DNA of 28,358 bases, taken from assembly GCA_045612885.1 (NCBI GenBank), contig JAZKZZ010000031.1, positions 1 through 28,358 of the forward strand. The letters are read 5' to 3'. The position numbers were made by a program, and so were the translations under genes. Origin of the DNA: RGIG6178 sp045612885 (GTDB lineage Bacteria; Bacillota_I; Bacilli_A; RFN20; DUOF01). This document shows positions 28,250-28,358 of the stretch, in pieces. Within the stretch, counting starts at the first letter, position 1; each line of letters opens with the position of its first letter. Below the pieces are notes generated by a model that had not been told where the DNA came from, searched no databases, and saw only the letters and a list, made by a program, of their open reading frames with translations.

Positions 28250-28358
28250 TTTCTTTTACCTCCTTTTTACTAAATAGAGTATAGATAAAAGTTACTACAA
28301 GTGTGAATATGATAATATAGATTGCTTTAATTTGAAAAAAGAAATTTAAGATAAATGG
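28242..28358 (-). CDS. C-terminal end of an upstream membrane protein, probably the partner CHR half (partial)
   Basis: A reading frame running into the right edge of the window: 38 residues (PFILNFFFQIKAIYIIIFTL then VVTFIYTLFSKKEVKEND) and a TAA stop at 28244-28242. It is one hydrophobic helix with a charged tail, as expected for the end of a polytopic protein. Its stop overlaps the ATG of the CHR half by 8 bases, which is typical of paired CHR genes. The gene start lies outside the window, so identity as the second CHR half is inferred. Confidence 0.6.
   Translation of the reverse strand, partial: PFILNFFFQIKAIYIIIFTLVVTFIYTLFSKKEVKEND

Noticed and set aside
27840..28277. Plus-strand frames opposite the chrA-type gene
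   Set aside because: The minus-strand frame has the CHR motifs TFGGGYAMIPL and STPGP and a strong SD; the plus frames are shadows.
1..28358. tRNA, rRNA, CRISPR array, insertion sequence or phage genes
   Set aside because: No clover-leaf-like CCA-ended sequences, direct repeat arrays, transposase/integrase motifs or terminal inverted repeats were noticed on reading both strands; a dedicated RNA search could still find a diverged small RNA.

Overview
The window is AT-rich (about 70% A+T by eye) bacterial chromosome with tightly packed genes, mostly on the plus strand. Shine-Dalgarno sites are strong (AGGAGG/GGTGA types), promoters are sigma-A-like (TTGAAA/TTGACA-17-TATAAT) and terminators are U-tailed hairpins. 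TGA is used as a stop (murC and the 8022-8933 gene end in TGA), so the standard bacterial code applies and the mycoplasma code does not. The gene orders minC-minD-spoIVFA-spoIVFB and ezrA-cysteine desulfurase match those of Bacillus. A T-box tyrS and an rpsD gene with its own leader point the same way. I infer a Firmicutes/Bacilli-type organism with a reduced AT-rich genome, possibly an uncultured gut lineage near the Mollicutes or Erysipelotrichia; species cannot be given from this sequence.

Layout. 1-2614: division-site operon (minC tail, minD) running into a SpoIVFA-like membrane protein and a SpoIVFB-like M50 intramembrane protease, ending in a terminator buried in the 3' end of a convergent small gene (2575-2889, minus). 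2890-3254: a gap holding an unlisted 33-codon gene on the minus strand with its own terminator, and the promoter of the split transketolase genes (3255-5226). 5270-6252: a lipoprotein gene as a complete single unit (promoter, SD, lipobox, terminator). 6260-8933: murC and two unrecognised genes. 8930-10429: a tyrosyl T-box and tyrS.

10441-17404 is the most unusual part: a small membrane protein, a 669-aa lipoprotein with an Ig-like domain and a beta-helix-like region, a fusion of a YwaF-type membrane domain with an ABC ATPase, a large ABC-2-like permease, and a small anchored extracytoplasmic protein. It looks like a dedicated ABC export or surface system whose substrate is unknown.

17413-19290 (minus strand): rpsD with a roughly 160-nt structured leader, then a DUF1292 gene and an unrecognised gene. 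19339-21546: a two-repeat DUF1538 membrane protein with two small P-II-like proteins, a probable P-II-controlled transport unit. 21564-25687: ezrA, cysteine desulfurase, rimM and trmD. 25801-28358: an unrecognised 292-aa protein, a 129-aa protein, a four-helix membrane protein, and two adjoining chromate-transporter-type halves on the minus strand, the second cut by the window end.

No rRNA, tRNA, CRISPR array, insertion sequence or phage gene was seen. Three genes have a TTG in frame upstream that belongs to their -35 box rather than being a start codon (3195, 5280, 26704); starts were corrected accordingly.
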